Of a stretch of DNA of 64,000 bases, positions 37,560 through 51,200 are shown one piece after another (the first letter of the stretch is position 1; each line of letters starts with the position of its first letter). Source of the stretch: Parietaria judaica (Eukaryota; Streptophyta; Magnoliopsida; Rosales; Urticaceae); contig OX940863.1 of the NCBI GenBank assembly GCA_954871525.1, positions 7,168,001 through 7,232,000 of the forward strand. The letters are read 5' to 3'. The notes beneath the pieces were generated by a model. The model saw only the letters and a list, made by a program, of their open reading frames with translations. It was not told the origin of the DNA and searched no databases. A program made the position numbers and the translations under genes.

Positions 37560-39815
37560 TTTCTTTATTTTACATTTTTTACAACCTTAAATTTCGAACT
37601 AATTGAAAAAATAATGATTTTAAAGCTTATACATTGGAATTTGAATATAACAAGAGTTCTCATGCAAAAATATGCAAGGATTAAATTGTTGACGAGAAAT
37701 GCCATAGGAAATGCTAGCATTTCCTATAGCATTTCTTTATTTTACATTGTTTACGACCTAAAATTTTGAACCAATTGAAAAAATAATGATTTTAGGGCTT
37801 ATACATTGGAATTTGAATATAACAAGAGTTCTCATGCAAATATATGCAAGGATTAAAATGTTGACGAGAAATGCCAGCATTTCCTATAGCATTTCTTTAT
37901 TTTACATTTTTTACAACCTTAAATTTCAAACCAATTGAAAAAATAATGATTTTAGGGCTTATACATTGGAATTTTAATATAACAAGAGTTCTCATGCAAA
38001 AATATGCAAGGATTAAATTGTTGACGAGAAATGCCATAGGAAATGCTATAGCATTTCCTATAGCATTTATTTATTTTACATTTTTTACAACCTTAAATTT
38101 CGAACCAATTGAAAAAATAATGATTTTAAAGCTTATACATTGGAATTTGAATATAACAAGAGTTCTCATGCAAAAATATGCAAGGATTAAATTGTTGACG
38201 AGAAATGCCATAGGAAATGCTATAGCATTTCTTTATTTTACATTTTTTACAACCTTAAATTTCGAACTAATTGAAAAAATAATGATTTTAAAGCTTATAC
38301 ATTGGAATTTGAATATAACAAGAGTTCTCATGCAAAAATATGCAAGGATTAAATTGTTGACGAGAAATGCCATAGGAAATGCTAGCATTTCCTATAGCAT
38401 TTCTTTATTTTACATTTTTTACAACCTTAAATTTCAAACCAATTGAAAAAATAATGATTTTAGGGCTTATACATTGGAATTTTAATATAACAAGAGTTCT
38501 AAAATTTCGAACCAATTGAAAAAATAATGATTTTAGGGCTTATACATTGGAATTTGAATATAACAAGAGTTCTCATGCAAAAATATGCAAGGATTAAAAT
38601 GTTGACGAGAAATGCCATAGGAAATGCTATAGCATTTCCTATAGCATTTCTTTATTTTACATTTTTTACAACCTTAAATTTCAAACCAATTGAAAAAATA
38701 ATAATTTTAAAGCTTATAAATTGGAATTTGAATATAACAAGAGTTCTCATGCAAAAATATGCAAGGATTAAATTGTAGACGAGAAATGCCATATGTAATG
38801 CTATAGCATTTCCTATTGCATTTTTTTATTTTACATTTTTTACAACCTTAAATTTCGAACCAATTGAAAAAATAATGAGTTTAGGGATTATACATTGGAA
38901 TTTGAATATAACAAGAGTTCTCATGCAAAAATATGCAAGGATTAAATTGTTGACGAGAAATGCCATAGGAAATGCTAGCATTTCTTATAGCATTTGTTTA
39001 TTTTACATTGTTTACGACCTAAAATTTCGAACCAATTGAAAAAATAATGATTTTAGGGCTTATACATTGGAATTTGAATATAACAAGAGTTCTCATGCAA
39101 AAATATGCAAGGATTAAAATGTTGACGAGAAATGCCATAGGAAATGCTATAGCATTTCCTATAGCATTTCTTTATTTTACATTTTTTACAACCTTAAATT
39201 TCGAACCAATTGAAAAAATAATGATTTTAAAGCTTATACATTGGAATTTGAATATAACAAGAGTTCTCATGCAAAAATATGCAAGGATTAAATTGTTGAC
39301 GAGAAATGCTATAGGAAATGCTATAGCATTTCCTATGGCATTTCTTTATTTTACATTTTTTACAACCTTAAATTTCGAACTAATTGAAAAAATAATGATT
39401 TTAAAGCTTATACATTGGAATTTGAATATAACAAGAGTTCTCATGCAAAAATATGCAAGGATTAAATTGTTGACGAGAAATGCCATAGGAAATGCTAGCA
39501 TTTCTTTATTTTACATTGTTTACGACCTAAAATTTTGAACCAATTGAAAAAATAATGATTTTAGGGCTTATACATTGGAATTTGAATATAACAAGAGTTC
39601 TCATGCAAAAATATTCAAGGATTAAAATGTTGACGAGAAATGCCATAGGAAATGCTATAGCATTTCCTATAGCATTTCTTTATTTTACATTTTTTATAAC
39701 CTTAAATTTCAAACCAATTGAAAAAATAATGATTTTAGGGCTTATACATTGGAATTTTAATATAACAAGAGTTCTCATGCAAAAATATGCAAGGATTAAA
39801 TTGTTGACGAGAAAT
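37560..39815 (+). repeat. Partial third copy of the 3,653-bp unit
   Basis: Matches 27.19-29.44 kb at an offset of 10,370 bp, including GCAAATATATGCAAGG, GAAATGCCAGCATTTCC, the 73-bp partial monomer and CCTATGGCATTTC. It ends near 39,815 where CCATAGGAAATGC switches to CCATATGTAATGC, an internal jump back to an earlier monomer of the same unit. Confidence 0.85.
38454..38526 (+). repeat. 73-bp partial monomer, occurrence 4
   Basis: Same join, in the third partial copy. The preceding monomer reads TTTCAAACC, as at occurrence 3, so this copy descends from the copy-2 form. Confidence 0.88.
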
Positions 39816-40329
39816 GCCATATGTAATGCTATAGCATTTCCTATTGCATTTTTTTATTTTACATTTTTTACAACCTTAAATTTCGAACCAATTGAAAAAA
39901 TAATGAGTTTAGGGATTATACATTGGAATTTGAATATAACAAGAGTTCTCATGCAAAAATATGCAAGGATTAAATTGTTGACGAGAAATGCCATAGGAAA
40001 TGCTAGCATTTCTTATAGCATTTGTTTATTTTACATTGTTTACGACCTAAAATTTCGAACCAATTGAAAAAATAATGATTTTAGGGCTTATACATTGGAA
40101 TTTGAATATAACAAGAGTTCTCATGCAAAAATATGCAAGGATTAAAATGTTGACGAGAAATGCCATAGGAAATGCTATAGCATTTCCTATAGCATTTCTT
40201 TATTTTACATTTTTTACAACCTTAAATTTCGAACCAATTGAAAAAATAATGATTTTAAAGCTTATACATTGGAATTTGAATATAACAAGAGTTCTCATGC
40301 AAAAATATGCAAGGATTAAATTGTTGACG
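39816..40329 (+). repeat. Bridge between partial copies three and four
   Basis: Carries the CCATATGTAATGC monomer, the AATGAGTTTAGGGATTATAC monomer and CTAGCATTTCTTATAGC, as at 25.8-26.0 and 28.4-28.7 kb, then two ordinary monomers. It marks an unequal-exchange join. Confidence 0.72.
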
Positions 40330-40756
40330 AGAAATGCCATAGGAAATGCTATAGCATTTCCTATAGCATTTATTTATTTTACATTTTTTACAACCTTAAA
40401 TTTCGAACCAATTGAAAAAATAATGATTTTAAAGCTTATACATTGGAATTTGAATATAACAAGAGTTCTCATGCAAAAATATGCAAGGATTAAATTGTTG
40501 ACGAGAAATGCCATAGGAAATGCTATAGCATTTCTTTATTTTACATTTTTTACAACCTTAAATTTCGAACTAATTGAAAAAATAATGATTTTAAAGCTTA
40601 TACATTGGAATTTGAATATAACAAGAGTTCTCATGCAAAAATATGCAAGGATTAAATTGTTGACGAGAAATGCCATAGGAAATGCTAGCATTTCCTATAG
40701 CATTTCTTTATTTTACATTTTTTACAACCTTAAATTTCAAACCAATTGAAAAAATA

Positions 40757-40829
40757 ATGATTTTAGGGCTTATACATTGGAATTTTAATATAACAAGAGT
40801 TCTAAAATTTCGAACCAATTGAAAAAATA
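40757..40829 (+). repeat. 73-bp partial monomer, occurrence 5
   Basis: Same join, in the fourth partial copy, 2,303 bp after occurrence 4, again preceded by TTTCAAACC. Confidence 0.88.
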
Positions 40830-41689
40830 ATGATTTTAGGGCTTATACATTGGAATTTGAATATAACAAGAGTTCTCATGCAAAAATATGCAAGGATTAA
40901 AATGTTGACGAGAAATGCCATAGGAAATGCTATAGCATTTCCTATAGCATTTCTTTATTTTACATTTTTTACAACCTTAAATTTCAAACCAATTGAAAAA
41001 ATAATAATTTTAAAGCTTATAAATTGGAATTTGAATATAACAAGAGTTCTCATGCAAAAATATGCAAGGATTAAATTGTAGACGAGAAATGCCATATGTA
41101 ATGCTATAGCATTTTCTATTGCATTTTTTTATTTTACATTTTTTACAACCTTAAATTTCGAACCAATTGAAAAAATAATGAGTTTAGGGATTATACATTG
41201 GAATTTGAATATAACAAGAGTTCTCATGCAAAAATATGCAAGGATTAAATTGTTGACGAGAAATGCCATAGGAAATGCTAGCATTTCTTATAGCATTTGT
41301 TTATTTTACATTGTTTACGACCTAAAATTTCGAACCAATTGAAAAAATAATGATTTTAGGGCTTATACATTGGAATTTGAATATAACAAGAGTTCTCATG
41401 CAAAAATATGCAAGGATTAAAATGTTGACGAGAAATGCCATAGGAAATGCTATAGCATTTCCTATAGCATTTCTTTATTTTACATTTTTTACAACCTTAA
41501 ATTTCGAACCAATTGAAAAAATAATGATTTTAAAGCTTATACATTGGAATTTGAATATAACAAGAGTTCTCATGCAAAAATATGCAAGGATTAAATTGTT
41601 GACGAGAAATGCTATAGGAAATGCTATAGCATTTCCTATGGCATTTCTTTATTTTACATTTTTTACAACCTTAAATTTCGAACTAATTG

Positions 41690-41735
41690 AAAAAATTATT
41701 AATTTATTGCTTATACATTGGAATTTGAATACAAC
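41690..41735 (+). other. Clustered substitutions in one monomer
   Basis: Where paralogues near 29.02 and 39.39 kb read AAAAAATAATGATTTTAAAG, this copy reads AAAAAATTATTAATTTATTG at the same length, five changes within about 12 positions, plus ATACAACAAG for ATATAACAAG just after. The rest of the monomer is unchanged. Confidence 0.85.
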
Positions 41736-42810
41736 AAGAGTTCTCATGCAAAAATATGCAAGGATTAAATTGTTGACGAGAAATGCCATAGGAAATGCTA
41801 GCATTTCTTTATTTTACATTGTTTACGACCTAAAATTTTGAACCAATTGAAAAAATAATGATTTTAGGGCTTATACATTGGAATTTGAATATAACAAGAG
41901 TTCTCATGCAAAAATATTCAAGGATTAAAATGTTGACGAGAAATGCCATAGGAAATGCTATAGCATTTCCTATAGAATTTCTTTATTTTACATTTTTTAC
42001 AACCTTAAATTTCAAACCAATTGAAAAAATAATGATTTTAGGGCTTATACATTGGAATTTTAATATAACAAGAGTTCTCATGCAAAAATATGCAAGGATT
42101 AAATTGTTGACGAGAAATGCCATAGGAAATGCTATAGCATTTCCTATAGCATTTATTTATTTTACATTTTTTACAACCTTAAATTTCGAACCAATTGAAA
42201 AAATAATGATTTTAAAGCTTATACATTGGAATTTGAATATAACAAGAGTTCTCATGCAAAAATATGCAAGGATTAAATTGTTGACGAGAAATGCCATAGG
42301 AAATGCTATAGCATTTCTTTATTTTACATTTTTTACAACCTTAAATTTCGAACTAATTGAAAAAATAATGATTTTAAAGCTTATACATTGGAATTTGAAT
42401 ATAACAAGAGTTCTCATGCAAAAATATGCAAGGATTAAATTGTTGACGAGAAATGCCATAGGAAATGCTAGCATTTCCTAAAGCATTTCTTTATTTTACA
42501 TTTTTTACAACCTTAAATTTCAAACCAATTGAAAAAATAATTATTTTAGGGCTTATACATTGGAATTTTAATATAACAAGAGTTCTCATGCAAAAATATG
42601 CAAGGATTAAAATGTTGACGAGAAATGCCATATGAAATGCTATAGCATTTCCTATAGCATTTCTTTATTTTACATTTTTTACAACCTTAAATTTCAAACC
42701 AATTGAAAAAATAATGATTTTAGGGCTTATACATTGGAATTTGAATATAACAAGAGTTCTCATGCAAAAATATTCAAGGATTAAATTGTTGACGAGAAAT
42801 GCCATAGGAA

Positions 42811-43227
42811 ATGTAGCATTTCCTATAGCATTTCTTTATTTTACATTTTTTACAACCTTAAATTTCGAACCAATTGAAAAAATAATGATTTTAAAGCTTA
42901 TACATTGGAATTTGAATATAACAAGAGTTCTCATGCAAAAATATGCAAGGATTAAAATGTTGACGAGAAATGCCATAGGAAATGCTATAGCATTTCCTAT
43001 AGCATTTCTTTATTTTACATTTTTTACAACCTTAAATTTCAAACCAATTGAAAAAATAATGATTTTAGGGCTTATACATTGGAATTTGAATATAACAAGA
43101 GTTCTCATGCATAAATATGCAAGGATTAAATTGTTGACGAGAAATGCCATAGGAAATGTAGCATTTCCTATAGCATTTCTTTATTTTACATTTTTTACAA
43201 CCTTTATTTCGAACCAATTGAAAAAAT
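42811..43227 (+). repeat. End of block A
   Basis: Two to three monomers with the short dyad GGAAATGTAGCATTTCC (near 42,812 and 43,157), CATGCATAAATATGC as in the 1,874-bp unit, and ACAACCTTTATTTCG near 43,199. They lead into X'. Confidence 0.75.
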
Positions 43228-44602
43228 AATGATTTTAAAGCTTATACATTGGAATTTGAATTTAACAAGAGTTCTCATGCAAAAATATGCAAGGATTAAA
43301 TTGTTGACGAGAAATGCCATAGGAAATGCTATAGCATTTCCTATAGCATTTCTTTATTTTACATTTTTTACAACCTTAAATTTCGAACCAATTGAAAAAT
43401 AATGATTTTAAAGCTTATACATTGGAATTTTAATATAACAAGAGTTCTCATGCAAAAATATGCAAGGATTAAATTGTTGACGAGAAATGCCATAGGAAAT
43501 GCTATAGCATTTCCTATAGCATTTCTTTATTTTACATTTTTTACAACCTTAAATTTCGAACTAATTGAAAAAGTAATGATTTTAAAGCTTATACATTGGA
43601 ATTTGAATATAACAAGAGTTCTAATGCAAAAATAAGCAAGGATTAAATTGTTGACGAGAAATGCCATAGGAAATGCTATCATTTCCTATGGCATTTCTTT
43701 ATTTTACATTGTTTACGACCTAAATTTCGAACCAATTGAAAAAATAATGATTTTAGGGATTATACATTGGAATTTGAATATAACAAGAGTTCTCATGCAA
43801 AAATATGCAAGGATTAAAATGTTGAAGAGAAATGCCATATAGCATTTCCTATAGCATTTCTTTATTTTACATTTTTTACAACCTTAAATTTCAAACCAAT
43901 TGAACAAATAATGATTTTAGGGCTTATACATTGAAATTTTAATATTACAAGTATTCTCATGCAAAAATATGCAAGGATTAAGTTGTTGACGTTAAATTCC
44001 ATAGGAAATGCTATAGCATTTTCTAAAGCATTTCTTTATTTTACATTGTTTACGACCTAAAAGTCGAACCAATTGAAAAAAAATGATATTAGGGCTTATA
44101 CATTGGAATTTGAATATAACAAGAGTTCTCATGCAAAAATATGCAAGGATTAAATTGTTGACGAGAAATGCCATACGAAATGATATAGCATTTCCTATAT
44201 AATTTCTTTATTTTACATTTTTTACAACCTTAAATTTCGAACCAATTGAAAAAACAATGATTTTAGGGCTTATACATTGGAATTTGAATATAACAAGAGT
44301 TCTCATGCAAAAATATGCAAGGATTAAATTGTTGCCGAGAAATGCCATATGTAATGCTATAGCATTTCCTATATCATTTCTTTATTTATATTTTTTACAA
44401 CCTTAAATTTCGAACCAATTGAAAAAATAATGATTTAAGGGCTTATAAATTGGAATTTGAATATAACAAGAGTTCTCATGCAAAAATATGCAAGGATTAA
44501 ATTGTTGATGAGAAATGCCATAGGAAATGCTATAGCATTTCCTATAGAATTTATTTATTTGCATTTTTTACAACCTTAAATTTCGAACCAATTGAATAAA
44601 TA
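43228..44602 (+). repeat. Block X', second copy of X
   Basis: Counterpart of 19,005-20,348, about 24.2 kb away, with the same unusual monomers in the same order (see X). It lacks the 38-bp deletion of X. Private changes include CCATATAGCATTTCC near 43,835, AAATTGAACAAATAATG near 43,900 and CCATATGTAATGC near 44,345. Confidence 0.83.
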
Positions 44603-45295
44603 ATGATTTTAGGGCTTATACATTGGAATTTGAATATAACAAGAGTTCTTATGCAAAAATATGAAAGGATTAAATTGTTGCCGAGAAATGCCATAGAAAA
44701 TGCTATAGCATTTCATATAGAATTTCTTTATTTTACATTTTTTACAACCTTAAATTTCGAACCAATTGAAAATTCAATGATTTTAGGGCTTATAAATTGG
44801 AATTTGAATATAACAAGACTTCTCATGCAAAAATATACAAGGATTAAATTGTTGACGAGAAATGCCATAGGAAATGCTATAGCATTTCCTATAGCATTTC
44901 TTTATTTGACATTTTTTACAACCTTAAATTTCAAACCAATTGAAAAAATAATGATTTTAGGGCTTATACATTGGAATTTGAATATAACAAGAGTTCTCAT
45001 GCAAAAATATGCAAGGAATAAATTGTTGACGAGAAATGCCATAGGAAATGCTAGCATTTTCTATAGCATTTCTTTATTTTACATTGTTTACGACCTAAAA
45101 TTTCGAACCAATTGAAAAAAAAAAGATTTTGGGGCTTATACATTGGAATTTGAATATAACAAGAGTTCTCATGCAAAAATATGCAAGGATTAAATTGTTG
45201 CCGAGAAATGCCATAGAAATGCTATAGCATTTTCTATAGAATTTCTTTATTTTACATTTTTTACAACCTTAAATTTCGAACCAATTGAAAAAATA
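44603..45295 (+). repeat. Incomplete first unit of the amplified six-monomer HOR
   Basis: Contains M2, M3, M4 and M6 but no M5: after the M4 end (45,115) the next unit reads AAAAGATTTTGGGGCTTATA, the M6 mark. At the matching place in the early set M5 is present (20,867). This is the array edge, where homogenisation is weakest. Confidence 0.8.
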
Positions 45296-48200
45296 ATGAT
45301 TTTAGGGCTTATAAATTGGAATTTGAATATAGCAAGAGTTCTCATGTAAAAATATGCAAGGATTAAATTGTTGATGAGAAATGCCATAGGAAATGCTCCT
45401 ATAGCATTTCTTTATTTGACATTTTTTACAACCTTAAATTTCGAACCAATTAAAAAAATAATGATTTTAGGGCTTATACATTGGAATTTGAATATAACAA
45501 GAGTTCTCATGCAAAAATATGCAAGGATTAAATTGTTGCCGAGAAATTCCATAGGAAATGCTATAGCATTTCATATAGAATTTCTTTATTTTACATTTTT
45601 TACAACCTTAAATTTCGAACCAATTGAAAAATCAATGATTTTAGGGCTTATAAATTGGAATTTGAATATAACAAGAGTTCTCATGCAAAAATATGCAAGG
45701 ATTAAATTGTTGACGAGAAATGCCGTAGGAAATGCTATAGCATTTCCTATAGCATTTCTTTATTTGACATTTTTTACAACCTTAAATTTCAAACCAATTG
45801 AAAAAATAATGATTTTAGGGCTTATACATTGGAATTTGAATATAACAAGAGTTCTCATGCAAAAATATGCAAGGAATAAATTGTTGACGAGAAATGCCAT
45901 AGGAAATGCTAGCATTTCCTATAGCATTTCTTTATTTTACATTGTTTACGACCTAAAATTTTGAACCAATTGAAAAAGTAATGATTTTAGGGCTTATACA
46001 TTGGAATTTGAATATAACAAGAGTTCTCATGCAAAAATATGAAAGGATTAAAATGTTGACGAGAAATGCCATAGGAAATGCTATAGCATTTCCTATTGCA
46101 TTTCTTTATTTTACATTTTTTTCAACCTTAAATTTCGAACCAATTGAAAAAAAAAATGATTTTGGGGCTTATACATTGGAATTTGAATATAACAAGAGTT
46201 CTCATGCAAAAATATGCAAGGATTAAATTGTTGCCGAGAAATGCCATAGAAATGCTATAGCATTTCCTATAGAATTTCTTTATTTTACATTTTTTACAAC
46301 CTTAATTTTCGAACCAATTGAAAAAATAATGATTTTAGGGCTTATAAATTGGAATTTGAATATAACAAGAGTTCTCATGCAAAAATATGCAAGGATTAAA
46401 TTGTTGATGAGAAATGCCATAGGAAATGCTCCTATAGCATTTCTTTATTTGACATTTTTTACAACCTTAAATTTCGAACCAATTAAAAAAATAATGATTT
46501 TAGGGCTTATACATTGGAATTTTAATATAACAAGAGTTCTCATGCAAAAATATGCAAGGATTAAATTGTTGCCGAGAAATTCCATAGGAAATGCTATAGC
46601 ATTTCATATAGAATTTCTTTATTTTACATTTTTTACAACCTTAAATTTCGAACCAATTGAAAAATCAATGATTTTAGGGCTTATAAATTGGAATTTGAAT
46701 GTAACAAGAGTTCTCATGCAAAAATATGCAAGGATTAAATTGTTGACGAGAAATGCCATAGGAAATACTATAGCATTTCCTATAGCATTTCTTTATTTGA
46801 CATTTTTTACAACCTTAAATTTCAAACCAATTGAAAAAATAATGATTTTAGGGCTTATACATTGGAATTTGAATATAACAAGAGTTCTCATGCAAAAATA
46901 TGCAAGGAATAAATTGTTGACGAGAAATGCCATAGGAAATGCTAGCATTTCCTATAACATTTCTTTATTTTACATTGTTTACGACCTAAAATTTCGAACC
47001 AATTGAAAAAGTAATGATTTTAGGGCTTATACATTTGAATTTGAATATAACAAGAGTTCTCATGCAAAAATATGAAAGGATTAAAATGTTGACGAGAAAT
47101 GCCATAGGAAATGCTATAGCATTTCCTATTGCATTTCTTTATTTTACATTTTTTACAACCTTAAATTTCGAACCAATTGAAAAAAAAAATGATTTTGGGG
47201 CTTATACATTGGAATTTGAATATAACAAGAGTTCTCATGCAAAAATATGCAAGGATTAAATTGTTGCCGAGAAATGCCATAGAAATGCTATAGCATTTCC
47301 TATAGAATTTCTTTATTTTACATTTTTTACAACCTTAATTTTTGAACCAATTGAAAAAAATAATGATTTTAGGGCTTATAAATTGGAATTTGAATATAAC
47401 AAGAGTTCTCATGCAAAAATATGCAAGGATTAAATTGTTGATGAGAAATGCCATAGGAAATGCTCCTATAGCATTTCTTTATTTGACATTTTTTACAACC
47501 TTAAATTTCGAACCAATTAAAAAAATAATGATTTTAGGGCTTATACATTGGAATTTTAATATAACAAGAGTTCTCATGCAAAAATATGCAAGGATTAAAT
47601 TGTTGCCGAGAAATTCCATAGGAAATGCTATAGCATTTCATATAGAATTTCTTTATTTTACATTTTTTACAACCTTAAATTTCGAACCAATTGAAAAATC
47701 AATGATTTTAGGGCTTATAAATTGGAATTTGAATATAACAAGAGTTCTCATGCAAAAATATGCAAGGATTAAATTGTTGACGAGAAATGCCATAGGAAAT
47801 GCTATAGCATTTCCTATAGCATTTCTTTATTTGACATTTTTTACAACCTTAAATTTCAAACCAATTGAAAAAATAATGATTTTAGGGCTTATACATTGGA
47901 ATTTGAATATAACAAGAGTTCTCATGCAAAAATATGCAAGGAATAAATTGTTGACGAGAAATGCCATAGGAAATGCTAGCATTTCCTATAGCATTTCTTT
48001 ATTTTACATTGTTTACGACCTAAAATTTCGAACCAATTGAAAAAGTAATGATTTTAGGGCTTATACATTGGAATTTGAATATAACAAGAGTTCTCATGCA
48101 AAAATATGAAAGGATTAAAATGTTGACGAGAAATGCCATAGGAAATGCTATAGCATTTCCTATTGCATTTCTTTATTTTACATTTTTTACAACCTTAAAT

Positions 48201-51200
48201 TTCGAACCAATTGAAAAAAAAAATGATTTTGGGGCTTATACATTGGAATTTGAATATAACAAGAGTTCTCATGCAAAAATATGCAAGGATTAAATTGTTG
48301 CCGAGAAATGCCATAGAAATGCTATAGCATTTCCTATAGAATTTCTTTATTTTACATTTTTTACAACCTTAATTTTCGAACCAATTGAAAAAATAATGAT
48401 TTTAGGGCTTATAAATTGGAATTTGAATATAACAAGAGTTCTCATGCAAAAATATGCAAGGATTAAATTGTTGATGAGAAATGCCATAGGAAATGCTCCT
48501 ATAGCATTTCTTTATTTGACATTTTTTACAACCTTAAATTTCGAACCAATTAAAAAAATAATGATTTTAGGGCTTATACATTGGAATTTGAATATAACAA
48601 GAGTTCTCATGCAAAAATATGCAAGGATTAAATTGTTGCCGAGAAATTCCATAGGAAATGCTATAGCATTTCATATAGAATTTCTTTATTTTACATTTTT
48701 TACAACCTTAAATTTTGAACCAATTGAAAAATCAATGATTTTAGGGCTTATAAATTGGAATTTGAATATAACAAGAGTTCTCATGCAAAAATATGCAAGG
48801 ATTAAATTGTTGACGAGAAATGCCATAGGAAATGCTATAGCATTTCCTATAGCATTTCTTTATTTGACATTTTTTACAACCTTAAATTTCAAACCAATTG
48901 AAAAAATAATGATTTTAGGGCTTATACATTGGAATTTGAATATAACAAGAGTTCTCATGCAAAAATATGCAAGGAATAAATTGTTGACGAGAAATGCCAT
49001 AGGAAATGCTAGCATTTCCTATAGCATTTCTTTATTTTACATTGTTTACGACCTAAAATTTTGAACCAATTGAAAAAGTAATGATTTTAGGGCTTATACA
49101 TTGGAATTTGAATATAACAAGAGTTCTCATGCAAAAATATGAAAGGATTAAAATGTTGACGAGAAATGCCATAGGAAATGCTATAGCATTTCCTATTGCA
49201 TTTCTTTATTTTACATTTTTTACAACCTTAAATTTCGAACCAATTGAAAAAAAAATGATTTTGGGGCTTATACATTGGAATTTGAATATAACAAGAGTTC
49301 TCATGCAAAAATATGCAAGGATTAAATTGTTGCCGAGAAATGCCATAGAAATGCTATAGCATTTCCTATAGAATTTCTTTATTTTACATTTTTTACAACC
49401 TTAAATTTCGAACCAATTGAAAAAATAATGATTTTAGGGCTTATAAATTGGAATTTGAATATAACAAGAGTTCTCATGCAAAAATATGCAAGGATTAAAT
49501 TGTTGATGAGAAATGCCATAGGAAATGCTCCTATAGCATTTCTTTATTTGACATTTTTTACAACCTTAAATTTCGAACCAATTAAAAAAATAATGATTTT
49601 AGGGCTTATACATTGGAATTTTAATATAACAAGAGTTCTCATGCAAAAATATGCAAGGATTAAATTGTTGCCGAGAAATTCCATAGGAAATGCTATAGCA
49701 TTTCATATAGAATTTCTTTATTTTACATTTTTTACAACCTTAAATTTCGAACCAATTGAAAAATCAATGATTTTAGGGCTTATAAATTGGAATTTGAATA
49801 TAACAAGAGTTCTCATGCAAAAATATGCAAGGATTAAATTGTTGACGAGAAATGCCATAGGAAATACTATAGCATTTCCTATAGCATTTCTTTATTTGAC
49901 ATTTTTTACAACCTTAAATTTCAAACCAATTGAAAAAATAATGATTTTAGGGCTTATACATTGGAATTTGAATATAACAAGAGTTCTCATGCAAAAATAT
50001 GCAAGGAATAAATTGTTGACGAGAAATGCCATAGGAAATGCTAGCATTTCCTATAACATTTCTTTATTTTACATTGTTTACGACCTAAAATTTCGAACCA
50101 ATTGAAAAAGTAATGATTTTAGGGCTTATACATTTGAATTTGAATATAACAAGAGTTCTCATGCAAAAATATGAAAGGATTAAAATGTTGACGAGAAATG
50201 CCATAGGAAATGCTATAGCATTTCCTATTGCATTTCTTTATTTTACATTTTTTACAACCTTAAATTTCGAACCAATTGAAAAAAAAAAATGATTTTGGGG
50301 CTTATACATTGGAATTTGAATATAACAAGAGTTCTCATGCAAAAATATGCAAGGATTAAATTGTTGCCGAGAAATGCCATAGAAATGCTATAGCATTTCC
50401 TATAGAATTTCTTTATTTTACATTTTTTACAACCTTAATTTTCGAACCAATTGAAAAAAATAATGATTTTAGGGCTTATAAATTGGAATTTGAATATAAC
50501 AAGAGTTCTCATGCAAAAATATGCAAGGATTAAATTGTTGATGAGAAATGCCATAGGAAATGCTCCTATAGCATTTCTTTATTTGACATTTTTTACAACC
50601 TTAAATTTCGAACCAATTAAAAAAATAATGATTTTAGGGCTTATACATTGGAATTTTAATATAACAAGAGTTCTCATGCAAAAATATGCAAGGATTAAAT
50701 TGTTGCCGAGAAATTCCATAGGAAATGCTATAGCATTTCATATAGAATTTCTTTATTTTACATTTTTTACAACCTTAAATTTCGAACCAATTGAAAAATC
50801 AATGATTTTAGGGCTTATAAATTGGAATTTGAATATAACAAGAGTTCTCATGCAAAAATATGCAAGGATTAAATTGTTGACGAGAAATGCCATAGGAAAT
50901 GCTATAGCATTTCCTATAGCATTTCTTTATTTGACATTTTTTACAACCTTAAATTTCAAACCAATTGAAAAAATAATGATTTTAGGGCTTATACATTGGA
51001 ATTTGAATATAACAAGAGTTCTCATGCAAAAATATGCAAGGAATAAATTGTTGACGAGAAATGCCATAGGAAATGCTAGCATTTCCTATAGCATTTCTTT
51101 ATTTTACATTGTTTACGACCTAAAATTTCGAACCAATTGAAAAAGTAATGATTTTAGGGCTTATACATTGGAATTTGAATATAACAAGAGTTCTCATGCA

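Larger units (their letters stand above)
40330..42810 (+). repeat. Partial fourth copy of the 3,653-bp unit
   Basis: Matches 27.66-30.14 kb at an offset of 12,673 bp and the third copy at 2,303 bp. It has its own changes: CATTTTCTATTGC near 41,112, a clustered patch of substitutions near 41,695, CCTATAGAATTTC near 41,970 and CCATATGAAATGC near 42,629. It ends where GGAAATGTAGCATTTCC (a dyad deletion) appears near 42,812. Confidence 0.84.
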
